DNA of 64,000 nucleotides from Ascoidea asiatica (lineage: Eukaryota > Ascomycota > Saccharomycetes > Ascoideales > Ascoideaceae): assembly GCA_001600695.1 (NCBI GenBank), contig BCKQ01000005.1, positions 136,593 through 200,592 of the forward strand, read 5' to 3'. The position numbers and the translations under genes are program-made. Of this stretch, positions 31,078 to 40,729 are shown piece after piece (position 1 is the stretch's first letter; each line of letters opens with the position of its first letter). Below the pieces are notes generated by a model, which saw nothing but the letters and a program-made list of their open reading frames with translations, was not told the origin of the DNA and ran no database searches.

Positions 31078-32336
31078 TCAGTCCTTTTCGGCAAAATTTG
31101 CTTCAGAATTTACTTCAAGCTTGTCATTCAATGGCTTTAGATTATCTGAGCTTAGATTGGTTAATTTTAAATTACTTGATTTTATAGTATTTGACTTGGA
31201 TCCAAACTTTTCTCCAAATACTAGACTTCTTGCGTTCTGATAATTAGTCTTGAAATTATTTTGACATTTCTCAAATGTGTCACTCATCATAAGTGGCTCA
31301 TTCGCAAGAGTATGATATTTCTCCATATCAGATGCCCATAAAGCAGCAGCTACTACATCAGTAAAAGTAAAGAACATTCCTATTACTGGTAAAGTTTCCA
31401 ATGATAAAGCGACAAACCCCATACTGGAATATTCATTAGATCTAGATCTATAATAAGCTTTGACCTGTCTTTCATTCATATTTTTCATTTCAAAATAATG
31501 ACCATGTAGAGCTCTACCTTTAGAAGATGATCTCAAGATAACTATTATCCAGGAGCCGAAAAAAGGAACAAAGCTTAAAATAAACAATAATGAAATTTTT
31601 ACGATTGCATAGGGAATACTAGCTAAAGTTGATAACTGAAAACTTGCTTTAAAAAACTCATGAATTGTCTCAGAAAAAGTTCTTTCAACTTTTTTTTTTT
31701 CTATTATTAAAGTTCCAACTGCCGCAAAATCATTAAGGCCTTGCTTTAAAAGTACTTCGTCGAAAATTTTATTTAATGGATCCTTAAGAATTGTTCTTTC
31801 CAATACAAATCTTGAAATAAGTCCAGCTTGTTGAACCATTAATAAAAAGGAAGAAACTATTCCTGAAGCGCCTTGAAGATAAAGAGAGACTATAGCTTGA
31901 GGAGGATAAAAAAATATCAAACAAAATAAAAAAATTGAAAGAGAAATTAAAATTTGTTGTGGCAATACAGCTAACCAATATTTCCATAGATCCCTGTTTT
32001 GCATCCAGTAACTAATTCCCTATGTTGATTAAAAAGATTTGCAATTATAATTAGCAAAAGATTATTTGTTAGTATAATCAGCGGTTAAATCATGAGTAAA
32101 ATTTATATTGGAGACAAATGAGAAAAATAAGGTAATAATACAAGTAATGGATAAATATAGGTTCCAGAATTTGCTAAATTCACTGGCGTTTCAAAAACAG
32201 CATTTAAACTAAGACTTGTCAAAACTGAATTGGCAATTCTTTGAATATACGATAGCAAGGGAGTTGAAACATCAATAAATGGATCCAAAGAAGCATTGAA
32301 GAAATTGAAAGTATATTTGAAGTTTGATTTTGACAT
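31078..32336 (-). CDS. RRT8: RRT8/LDS-family membrane protein (spliced, 378 aa)
   Basis: Exon 1 is 32142-32336 (65 codons) and exon 2 is 31078-32019. Joining in phase 0 gives ...YIYPLLGISYWMQNRDLWK..., which restores the (Y)P-x-x-G-I-x-Y-(W/F) entry to the first membrane segment seen in this family. Hydrophobic segments follow at about residues 80-105 (ILISLSIFLFCLIFFYPP), 105-130, 190-225 and 270-290, with an ALHGHYFEMK motif between them, consistent with the EI24-like family of lipid-droplet and spore-wall proteins Lds1, Lds2 and Rrt8. The C-terminal ~60 residues are polar. In S. cerevisiae these proteins act in spore-wall assembly. Assignment to Rrt8 rather than another member is uncertain. 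The donor GTATTA is atypical, which slightly lowers confidence in the exact exon 1 end. The gene is convergent with GSH2. Confidence 0.65.
32020..32141 (-). other. RRT8: Intron of the RRT8-like gene (122 bases)
   Basis: The donor reads GTATTA, the branch site TACTAAC lies at plus-strand 32068-32074, and the acceptor is TAG. Removal joins two conserved coding parts in frame. Unspliced, the frame stops at 32103. Confidence 0.75.
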
Positions 32337-32927
32337 TTTATCAGAATTAAAATTTATTATTAACCTTTATTAACGAATAAAACGAATTAGAGAATCAGAA
32401 TAGTTGATTAAAATAAAATGTTTAAGAAGCAAAAGAAAACATAACAGTTTTCAAAAAAAATAATTCAACTAAAAAGTTTCGTTGAAATTTTTTGAAATGC
32501 GATTATGTCTGTAGGAGGATTTCTTTCTATAGGAAAAAAGAACTCATCTTAATGTTTGAATGTTATTAGAAGATAGACCTGATAACCTCGGGAAAGTTTG
32601 TGTTTGTGATTCAATACCACTGTAGGTGCACTTTTTTTCCCACCATGTCCCATGGCCACATTTTTTATGGATGGTGGAGAGAAGAGAGCTAATCCAGTAA
32701 CAGCCTGTCTTCTAATAATCTCATTATTAGTTTTGTACCGTACGACATTAATTATGTTACCGTACTGTAGTTTTGGTCCTGAGTTTGATCGGTCTTACAG
32801 TAGGGTAGCAGTCTTATGTTATCAAAAGAGTACATACAGTATATGTTAATGCAAATCGAATCTTCCCACTGATACAAACTTCTTCTTATTCTATAACAAC
32901 GGTGCAACTTTCACAAAACAATAGGAA
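32337..32927. promoter_or_regulatory. Divergent promoter region RRT8-like / CMC1
   Basis: This 591-base region holds a cluster of TACCGTAC (32736-32743, 32758-32765) and TACTGTA/TACAGTA motifs (32763-32769, 32796-32802, 32835-32841). It is the densest group of this motif family in the window. No coding sequence is supported. Confidence 0.5.
32735..32841. promoter_or_regulatory. Cluster of TACCGTAC / TACTGTA motifs
   Basis: Two TACCGTAC and three TACTGTA (or complement) words lie within 107 bases, one overlapping pair forming TACCGTACTGTA (32758-32769). It sits 90-190 bases upstream of CMC1. It could be a factor-binding cluster. No known factor is assigned. Confidence 0.4.
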
Positions 32928-33345
32928 ATGTCTTCAGAAACACCAAAGCATAATTCAAAACTTCCAATATGGTCTTTAACTCCTAGGGAAGAAAAAGAGT
33001 GTGATAAAAGATGGAAGGAAAGAAGTCAAGCAAAATGTAAGCCTGAAGTTAAGGGTATGTAGTGTTTTTTTGTTTCCAAAACAAAATTGATTCTCTTCTT
33101 GTTTTTTAGATGGCTTTTTGATACTAATCTATTTTTTTCAATAATTTTATTTTCGTTGCATCACTTTAGAATTGATGAAATGTCTAGATGAAAAGGGAAT
33201 GTTTGGTGCTATTTCTTGCCGTTATTACCAAAATAAAATCAAAGAATGTATTTATGCCTATAGAACATGGGAGTTTTACGATTCAGTTCGAGATGAAATA
33301 ATCAAAGAAAAAATTGAGAAATTGAAGAATGAGAAAAACAAATAA
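32928..33345 (+). CDS. CMC1: COX assembly protein Cmc1 (spliced, twin CX9C)
   Basis: Exon 1 is 32928-33054 and exon 2 is 33170-33345, giving 100 residues. The N-terminus has KHNSKLPIWSLTPREE, very like the HSSRLPIWVLSPREE segment of S. cerevisiae Cmc1. Splicing creates a clean twin CX9C pair: Cys37-Cys47 and Cys59-Cys69. The tail VRDEIIKEKIEKLKNEK also matches the family. Cmc1 is an intermembrane-space copper-related chaperone that binds newly made Cox1 during cytochrome c oxidase assembly and is imported through the Mia40 pathway. The intron falls between Lys42 and Glu43 codon bases, inside the first CX9C motif, so only the spliced form encodes it. Confidence 0.95.
33055..33169 (+). other. 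CMC1: CMC1 intron (115 bases)
   Basis: The donor is GTATGT, the branch-like TACTAAT lies at 33122-33128 and the acceptor TAG ends at 33169. Joining restores a CX9C motif in frame. Confidence 0.93.
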
Positions 33346-33949
33346 AAGTTTTAAGTAGGACAGACCTCCTTGAAAAGTGTATTACGTCAAAAAAGTTTGT
33401 TTTTCAGCTTGTAAATAGGTAACTTTATAATACACAATTTTTGAAATTGAAAATTTACAAAATCTTAAATAGCTTATTTTTATATTAATTTTATTATAGT
33501 GTTTTTGCTATTTTGTTTGTGCAAATTCAATAATTTCAATCATCATTCCATCAAATTTACAGTTGTGTGTCAAACAAACTATCCTTATTTGAGTGCCAAT
33601 GCTTTTCATATGCTTATCCTAATGTTACAGTAATTAATCTTAAGACAGAAAATGCGCGCTAAAGTCGGAGTTTTTCATGCTCGCAAATAAAATATCTTCA
33701 TTTTGAAAACGCGTGAGAAACAGTGATAATTGAAAACGTAGTGATGAATTTGTTTTTGTTGACACCAACAAAATGTTTCCAAAACACGAAAAATATTTTT
33801 AATAATTTATATTGAAAAATATAAAATATGAAATAATAACGGGTTCGTGTGTAATCCAGGATCAAAATAATAAAACAAATAGCTCTTAGAAGTTTTATTA
33901 TTATTTAACTATAATTCAGTCTTTTTTTTTTGTACTGGTCTTAATTTAG
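33346..33949. promoter_or_regulatory. Intergenic region upstream of SMC5
   Basis: This 604-base region holds the CMC1 3' end and the SMC5 promoter. It contains a TACAGTA motif (33626-33632) and an ACGCGT box (33709-33714). No other gene is seen. Confidence 0.5.
33709..33714. promoter_or_regulatory. ACGCGT box (possible MBF site)
   Basis: ACGCGT is the MCB element bound by MBF (Mbp1/Swi6) at G1/S genes in yeasts. This copy lies 236 bases upstream of SMC5, a chromosome-structure gene for which S-phase expression would be plausible. The word is rare in such A+T-rich DNA. Confidence 0.4.
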
Positions 33950-36900
33950 ATGAATAAAAGGGAAAGGGAAACTGTTGTTGATATTGGATCGTTTATTCTC
34001 CCAAATGATAGCCAGGATCCAACTATCTCATTTAAAAAACATAAAACTTCAACTTCTCAATCAAACGTTAATTCAAAATTTATAAAGAGCTTTAGACCTG
34101 GTAATATTATTAAAATTAAACTCAAAAATTTTATAACTTATTCCAAAACTGAATTTATTTTATCACCATCATTGAATTTAATTATTGGTCCTAACGGAAC
34201 TGGAAAATCAACTTTTGTTTGTGCAATATGTCTTGGTCTTGGTGGTAGGCCCGATCTTTTAGGAAGACAAAAGAAAATATCTGAGTTTATCAAGATCGGA
34301 AATAAATCTTCTACTATTGAAATCATTCTCAAAAATTTTGATGAAGGACTTCTTTCAATAAAAAGAATAATTCATTCCAATGAAAAATCCGAATGGTATT
34401 TTAATAATACTAAATCTGATTTTCAAAAGATAAAGAATGCTTTGATCTCTCTTGATATTCAATTGGATAATTTATGTTGTTTTTTACCTCAAGATAAGGT
34501 TGTTGAATTTGCAAAATTAAAACCAGAAGAGTTATTACTTCAAACTGAAAGGGTTATCGATCATGGTAAATTGGAGGTAATTCACAAAAATTTGATAGAC
34601 TTAGATCAGCAAAAGAGTCAATTGTTTGAAACGTTGAGTCACAATGAAGAAATATTAAATAAACTTAATATCGAAAAACAAACGTATCAGGAAGAGGCTG
34701 AAAAGTTCCAGAACTATAAAATCAAAAAGATTGAATTGACTAATCATAGAAAGCTTTTGGTATATGCTAGAATTCAAGATCTTATCAGAAAGGCTTCAAG
34801 TTTAAAAGAAAGAAGAAACTCAATTCAAAAAGAATACGAAGATTTTTGCACCAATCAAGAACCGTTCAATAATGCAAGTCAACAATATGAAGAAAATTTG
34901 AATATTTCAAATAATAAAATTCATGATTTAAACGTAGAAATAGAAAATTATCTTAAAGAGGCAAAAATTAAGAAAAATGATGTTCAGAAAATATCCAATA
35001 AAATAGTTCATATAATAGAGAAGATTGATAGATTGAAGTCCAATGGTGAAAGGAAAAAACAAGAACTAGGAAAACTTATTTCTTCTTTAAATTCAAATTT
35101 AAAAGAAATGGAGAATATTGTAACTCAGGATGAAGAAGAGATCAAAGCTATGAAAGAACAAAAGGATAATTTCTATCAGAATTCCTCTGATTTGAAAAAT
35201 GAATTGCTTGATTTAGATGAGAAAAATAAAATGGACATTAAAAAAACCGAACGCTTGAAATACAATATTTCTGTTTTAAATAAACGATTAACTTCAAAAG
35301 ATAGAATTGGAATTTTGGATTCTAACAATTCTCAATCCTTTAAACACTGCAAGAATGCAGTTCTTTACTACAGATCAAAAATTGATGAATTTCATGGTTT
35401 CGTTTTCGAACCCCCAATTTTATCAGTAAAGGTTAGTGATAAACGGTATTGCACTTACTTACAAGAAATTATAGATAACTATACACAAGTTGCTATGACT
35501 GTTGTTGATAAAGATGCTTACAATAAAATTTCTCCTTTGTTTTTTCAAGAAAAAATAAATGTTCCCTTCAGGTATCTTGGTAACCAGGTAATTGGTCCGG
35601 CATATAGTAAGGAACAATTAAAAAAATATGGCTTTGACGGTTATATGGTGGATTTTGTAGATGGACCTAAAGAAGTAATTCAAATGTTATGCGAACAATC
35701 TTTCATACATGATATTCCGGTTAGTCTAAGGGCGTTATCCAACGAGCAAGTAGAATTACTAAGGCAAAAAAATTCAATAGGTAAAATACGTTTTCGAAAA
35801 TTTATCGCAGGAGATTTAATGTATTCATTTAAAGTTTCTAAGTACGGATCTAATCAAGTTATGTATACTACTACTAGAATTTACAATGGTAAGGCTAACT
35901 ATTTTGATGACAGTGGAATAACTGAAGAGCAACGAGGACAGATTAACGAATCTATCAGAGTAGAAAATCACAGACTTCAAGAATTGCAAGCGCTGATCAA
36001 TAACTCATCTGAGATTTTACGCTCTAAAGGGGATGATTATGAGCAAGCGAAAAAGCAATACAATGATTTGAAAGCAAAGATTGCTGAATTTATTAGAGGT
36101 ATTAAAAGAAAAGAATATCTTAATGAAACTGTTATTAGGCAGAGAGAAAAAATAAAAGTTTTGGAAATAGAAGCTAATAAGGATGTTTCTGTTTCGATTG
36201 AAAAATTTGAGAGCTACCTTTCCCACTTCCGAAAAAAAAGATTAGACACTTTAAACCTGTATTCTGCAATATTGTTCAAAATCAAAGATATCAACTTTTC
36301 AAAAATAAAAATTCAACTAGAAATTGCAGAGGAATCAAACAAAAAGATTTCGGTAGAAAAGTTGGTTGAAAGTTTTCATGAGACCACCCAAGTATTAATA
36401 GACAAACTAACCACTGCAAAAAAAGAATATATCAACTCAAAGAATCTAATCAAAGAAGAGAAAAGGGATGCTGAAAATTATTCAAAAGAAGAAAAAGAAG
36501 TTTTAAGCGATCTTGCAGCCAAATATCAAGATAGCGGTCAATTAAGTGAGGATGGAATTGAAGAGATCATAAAAAGAATTGAGGGCCAAATTTCTATGTT
36601 AGGCGATGCATCTTCTTCTTCTATTGAGAAGCTAGAAAAAATTGAGAGTGATATCAAATATTTAGCTGTTGAAGTTCCAAAAATGCAGGAAAAGTTTACA
36701 GATCTCGAGAACAGAATTAAGGGGTTGCGTGAAGGCTGGGAGAGTAAATTAGATTCCTTTATTAACCAGATATCAAGAAAATTTGCAAAAAATTTTAGAA
36801 GTGTTGGAAGTGCAGGGGAAATTAGAGTAAACAAACAAACACATTTTAAAGATTGGAGATTAGAAGTTTTGGTGAAATTCAGAGATATTTCTGAGCTCAA

Positions 36901-37258
36901 GGTATTAGATGCTCACGTTCAATCAGGAGGAGAAAGAGCCGTTTCAACAGTATTTTTCATGATTAGTTTGCAAGGATTTTCAACTTCTCCATTTAGAGTC
37001 GTTGATGAAATTAATCAGGGTATGGATCCTAAAAATGAAAGAATTGTTCACAAACATATGGTTCAGACGGCTAGCAATGCGTTTGATGAAGATAGTGAAG
37101 AAGAAAATGGTGAATATGGCTCCCATAATGTCAAAATTCCAATTAGTACTGAAAACAATAATGTTTCTCAATATTTCTTAATTACCCCTAAATTATTAAC
37201 GAATCTTTATTATCATAAAGATATGACAATTCATTGTATAATGGCAAATCATTTATAA
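33950..37258 (+). CDS. SMC5: Smc5, structural maintenance of chromosomes protein (1102 aa)
   Basis: This is the Smc5 subunit of the Smc5/6 complex, which acts in recombination repair, replication-fork restart and rDNA maintenance. The N-terminal head has the Walker A GPNGTGKS at about residues 80-87 and the QDKVVEFAKLKPEELL block typical of Smc5. Long coiled coils flank a hinge at about residues 450-650. The C-terminal head has the ABC signature VQSGGERAVST near 991 and Walker B FRVVDEINQGMDP near 1020, followed by QYFLITPKLL and the HCIMAN end. The order of motifs and length (S. cerevisiae 1093) fit Smc5 rather than Smc6. No intron is seen. Confidence 0.96.
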   Translation: MNKRERETVVDIGSFILPNDSQDPTISFKKHKTSTSQSNVNSKFIKSFRPGNIIKIKLKNFITYSKTEFILSPSLNLIIGPNGTGKSTFVCAICLGLGGRPDLLGRQKKISEFIKIGNKSSTIEIILKNFDEGLLSIKRIIHSNEKSEWYFNNTKSDFQKIKNALISLDIQLDNLCCFLPQDKVVEFAKLKPEELLLQTERVIDHGKLEVIHKNLIDLDQQKSQLFETLSHNEEILNKLNIEKQTYQEEAEKFQNYKIKKIELTNHRKLLVYARIQDLIRKASSLKERRNSIQKEYEDFCTNQEPFNNASQQYEENLNISNNKIHDLNVEIENYLKEAKIKKNDVQKISNKIVHIIEKIDRLKSNGERKKQELGKLISSLNSNLKEMENIVTQDEEEIKAMKEQKDNFYQNSSDLKNELLDLDEKNKMDIKKTERLKYNISVLNKRLTSKDRIGILDSNNSQSFKHCKNAVLYYRSKIDEFHGFVFEPPILSVKVSDKRYCTYLQEIIDNYTQVAMTVVDKDAYNKISPLFFQEKINVPFRYLGNQVIGPAYSKEQLKKYGFDGYMVDFVDGPKEVIQMLCEQSFIHDIPVSLRALSNEQVELLRQKNSIGKIRFRKFIAGDLMYSFKVSKYGSNQVMYTTTRIYNGKANYFDDSGITEEQRGQINESIRVENHRLQELQALINNSSEILRSKGDDYEQAKKQYNDLKAKIAEFIRGIKRKEYLNETVIRQREKIKVLEIEANKDVSVSIEKFESYLSHFRKKRLDTLNLYSAILFKIKDINFSKIKIQLEIAEESNKKISVEKLVESFHETTQVLIDKLTTAKKEYINSKNLIKEEKRDAENYSKEEKEVLSDLAAKYQDSGQLSEDGIEEIIKRIEGQISMLGDASSSSIEKLEKIESDIKYLAVEVPKMQEKFTDLENRIKGLREGWESKLDSFINQISRKFAKNFRSVGSAGEIRVNKQTHFKDWRLEVLVKFRDISELKVLDAHVQSGGERAVSTVFFMISLQGFSTSPFRVVDEINQGMDPKNERIVHKHMVQTASNAFDEDSEEENGEYGSHNVKIPISTENNNVSQYFLITPKLLTNLYYHKDMTIHCIMANHL

Positions 37259-37628
37259 CTGTACCTTATTTAAATTTTTTTTTATCATTTATCATTCAAT
37301 ATTTCTATTATATTAAGTTATCTACCATATTTGAAAGTTTAGGCAAAATATTGAGCGCTAGGGTTTTAAACCTTCCACTATTTAGAGCCCTATTCAAGGG
37401 CTTCGAAATGCTTCATTCTGTAAAATAAATCTTTCGGTGCACTCGCTTGTGCAAAGTTTTACATTTTTATTTTAGTGAGTTTACTGAACTATAAAAATAT
37501 CAAATCAAAAACCTGTAAAGTTACAATATTTCTTTTTTTTTTGTTTGTAAATAACTAAGGTTTTTTGAAATAATTTATAGCTTTATACAACTGTCTGATT
37601 TCTTGAATAAATCTTCATAGTTTTCAGA
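37259..37628. promoter_or_regulatory. Intergenic region SMC5 / MAP1
   Basis: This 370-base region includes the SMC5 3' end with an AGCCCT/AGGGCT hairpin (37386-37402) and the MAP1 promoter with a T-rich tract near 37530. Confidence 0.5.
37386..37402. repeat. Hairpin AGCCCT-N5-AGGGCT
   Basis: A perfect 6-base stem lies about 130 bases after the SMC5 stop codon. It resembles the hairpin at 25522-25541. Confidence 0.5.
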
Positions 37629-38747
37629 ATGGCAACAAATGTAATTCATTGCAGTGGTTCTGATTGTGGAAAAGAGACTACTTCGCTTTTGAAATGTCCT
37701 ATTTGTTTAAAACAAAATCTTACTACCACATTTTGTAGTCAGGATTGCTTTAAAAGAAACTGGTCAAAACATAAGACAATTCATATTAAGCCAGGGGTTG
37801 ATTATTATAATCCATTTCCTTCTCATTCCTTTACAGGGGATTTAAGACCTCAATATCCATTATCACCAAGAAGAGAAGTGCCTGAGAATATAAAAAAACC
37901 TGATTATGCACAAACTGGCATTCCAATCTCTGAGCAAAAAGAAGACAGAAGCTCTAAAATGCATATTTTATCTGAAAGTGAAATAAAAAGATTCAGAGTT
38001 GTCAATAAATTAGCTAGAGAAGTTTTAGATATAGCTGCTGCTGCGATTGTTCCTGGTATCACTACTGATCAAATAGATGAGATTGTTCATAGAGAAACTT
38101 TGAAAAGAAAAGCATACCCTTCACCATTGAATTACTATAACTTCCCGAAATCTGTCTGTACATCAGTGAATGAAGTCATTTGTCACGGTATTCCTGATAA
38201 AAGACCACTTAAAGATGGTGATATTGTTAATTTAGATGTTACAATTTTTAAAGATGGATTTAATTCTGATTTGAATGAAACTTATTACGTTGGTGATAAA
38301 GCTAAATCGAATAAACAAATTATAAATTTGATCGAAACTACAAGAGAGTGTCTTGATTTAGCTATAAAAGAAATAAAGCCTGGATATCCTATCAGAAATA
38401 TAGGAAATGTTATTGAACCTTATGTTAAAAAGCATGGTTTACAAGTTGTAAGAACTTATTGTGGTCATGGTGTTGGAACTCTTTTTCACTGTAAGCCTGA
38501 TATTCTTCATTATGCAAAAAATAAAAGCTCGGGAATTTGCAAACCAGGTATGACATTCACCATAGAACCTATGGTTAATCAAGGGTCTTATGTTGATGAA
38601 AGATGGCCGGATGACTGGACTGCAGTAACAGAAGATGGGATGCTAAGTGCTCAGTTTGAACATACTTTGTTAGTAACTGAAACTGGAGTTGAAGTATTAA
38701 CAGCAAGATTTAAGCATTCTCCTGGTGGTCCAATTCAAAGGGTATGA
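37629..38747 (+). CDS. MAP1: Methionine aminopeptidase type 1
   Basis: The cytosolic enzyme removes the initiator Met from nascent chains. The 372-residue protein starts with the ribosome-associating C6H2 zinc finger (about residues 9-55: SDCGKE, KCPICLK, FCSQDCF and two His). The catalytic domain has the expected metal ligands: Asp in DGDIVNLDV and SDLNETYYVG, His in GHGVGTLFH, Glu in TIEPM and Glu in QFEHTLL. CHGIPD, a substrate-pocket segment, is intact. The length is close to the 387-residue S. cerevisiae Map1. No CTG codon is present in the gene. It is transcribed in the same direction as SMC5 and convergent with the small zinc protein. Confidence 0.97.
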   Translation: MATNVIHCSGSDCGKETTSLLKCPICLKQNLTTTFCSQDCFKRNWSKHKTIHIKPGVDYYNPFPSHSFTGDLRPQYPLSPRREVPENIKKPDYAQTGIPISEQKEDRSSKMHILSESEIKRFRVVNKLAREVLDIAAAAIVPGITTDQIDEIVHRETLKRKAYPSPLNYYNFPKSVCTSVNEVICHGIPDKRPLKDGDIVNLDVTIFKDGFNSDLNETYYVGDKAKSNKQIINLIETTRECLDLAIKEIKPGYPIRNIGNVIEPYVKKHGLQVVRTYCGHGVGTLFHCKPDILHYAKNKSSGICKPGMTFTIEPMVNQGSYVDERWPDDWTAVTEDGMLSAQFEHTLLVTETGVEVLTARFKHSPGGPIQRV

Positions 38748-39616
38748 GAGAGCTCTTAAATATAAATGGCTTATTTTATTTATTTAATAAATTTCAATAA
38801 AATGATTTAAGGAAAGTTTTTTCGTAGACTTCGATTTGCATTTTTTTTAAGAAAAATTTGCAAACTAAATGAATAAATATTTCAAAGTAATATTTGAAAA
38901 ATATAACTGACATTTAACCATAGATTAGCAGAGAAATATTCAAATTTTCATAAAAAGTAAAAAATACAATGGATAAAATGATATCCACCGTCGGTTTCTA
39001 ACTAGCTAACTTTTTTTGATAAAGGTATCAAAAATCTTAAAAAAATAGTAGTTCAAATTATTTTCGAACAAAAATAATTAGATTCACCTGTCTTAATTCA
39101 CCATAGAAAATTGAAAAAAAAAATTCAAATTCATCATGAAATCTTTGAACTATAATATTATATAATACTATTAATTAGTAACTTCAATATACACATACAA
39201 ATATACACTATCTAAAATATAAGTTAATATATAAAATTAAACTTTGTATCTAAATAGTAAATAGTTCCATAATAATAATGATAATATTAAATATATTTTT
39301 ACACAGACTAAACATATTATTTATCTCTTTAAATAAAAATATAGTAATAAAAATATAGTAATACTAATACCATTAAGTGGTAAACTAGCTAATATTAAAA
39401 CTAATATATTATTTTTTATTTACTTTTTTTGAGTTTAATATAAATCAATTAACAACAAATATTTGTTTTTTACTGGGCTAAAAATCATTAATGACAATGT
39501 AAAGTATATTATAATTATTTTGTTTAGATATTAGAAAAAAACAAATATAAGATCATAATAAAATCTAAAAAAAATTAGGAAGATGAAGCAAAGAAATGAA
39601 AATGAGAAACAAAAAT
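38748..39616. other. 0.87 kb extremely A+T-rich intergenic region
   Basis: Between about 39100 and 39560 the sequence is almost entirely A and T, with a short direct repeat at 39332-39359. It lies between convergent genes, so it holds no promoter of either. Such tracts can act as replication origins, but no consensus element is claimed. Confidence 0.5.
39332..39359. repeat. Tandem 14-base duplication
   Basis: AATAAAAATATAGT occurs twice in direct succession (39332-39345 and 39346-39359), within very A+T-rich DNA. Confidence 0.7.
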
Positions 39617-39823
39617 TCAACTGTGAACAGTATCCCTGAACACATCATAGAAATGAGGAGTTGGATCAAATAACTCACATTTTATACACTTTGTATGAGC
39701 ACAGGTTGGACAAATAGCATACACAGGATCTAATAAATTTTTGCAATGACAACATTCCCATTTCAACCTCACATGTATACTCGCATTGTAACTGATTAAA
39801 GAAGCTTGAATAAAATCTGACAT
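39617..39823 (-). CDS. Small zinc-ribbon-like protein (68 aa)
   Basis: This short intact frame starts at ATG and has a dense, regularly spaced metal-binding pattern: W-x-C-C-x-C (WECCHC), then CPTC, a His, and KCIKC, within residues 22-48. The pattern resembles small fungal proteins with a W-x-C-x2-C...C-P-x-C-x-H-x2-C-x2-C core, but I do not know a function. The C-terminal 20 residues contain DPTPHFYDVFRDTV. The Cys spacing is too orderly for chance. A nucleic-acid or protein-binding zinc ribbon is the likely fold. It is divergent from RPF2. Confidence 0.65.
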   Translation of the reverse strand: MSDFIQASLISYNASIHVRLKWECCHCKNLLDPVYAICPTCAHTKCIKCELFDPTPHFYDVFRDTVHS

Positions 39824-40729
39824 TGTTAGATTGGTATTGATATATTCTTTTCTTTTTATTTGGATTATACCTCTTTTTTTTAAAGGCTATATTGGGATTT
39901 AGATTTGATTGGTGTAATGATTAGTGATTAAAAGCTTATGTTGAGGGTTTGAATTAAACAACTAAAAGATTACCAGAGTTAAACAAAAAAAAGAGCTGAT
40001 ACTATAGAAACTTTGGTAAGAAAACAAACCTTGAATATTTTAAGATCTAGAAATTCTTAAAGCCATGAAAATCCTCCAATTTCGTTAGCTAGAACTCTTA
40101 TACATCAAAGAGTGCTATTTAATCTATCTTTGTATTATTAAACTTTATTCAAGTAATAACCCATTTTTGATAATCATCTTAATCTGTTGAAGCAAAATCA
40201 TTTTTAGCTAAAGGCTTTTGTTGTTTGAGGGTTGACTTCACCAACTATATTTTGGATCGTTTTTATTCTCAGCGCTACGGGAGTTCGCATGAAATTTGAA
40301 CTCTCAAATCATCATCATAAATATTTCATAGTTGGTCTAGGGAAGAACTTCAAAGAACAGGTTTATTATTAAAGTCATCATAATCCCTGTATATATCAGG
40401 ATGTACTCAATATTAAAAGGAAATCATTTTCCCGACAGTTAACACTATTTTTAAGCTTATGTAATCAAATAGCAATTTGGATGTGGCAAGTGTATTTAGA
40501 AAATCTGTGTAGTTGAATTCTCCAGCCATCTTGGATCTTTCTGAAATTTTTATTTATTTGAATTTCAAAATAAATTTTTTTTTTTTCCATAAGTAGAAAA
40601 GTAAATTTTCTTAAATCTTCATTAACTAGGAAAAATTAAAATTTTCTATACTTATTCTTTTTGATCACCCAATATTGATTTTAACTTGCTTTTTTTTACA
40701 TTTTATTCTTTAAAATTAACAGTTGCATT
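39824..40729. promoter_or_regulatory. Divergent promoter region zinc-ribbon gene / RPF2
   Basis: This 906-base region has no supported coding sequence. Poly-T tracts occur near 40570 and 40690 upstream of RPF2, as in many yeast ribosome-biogenesis promoters. No specific box is certain. Confidence 0.45.

Noticed and set aside
32652-32849. 65-codon open frame upstream of CMC1
   Set aside because: It overlaps the motif cluster and lacks any protein family signature.
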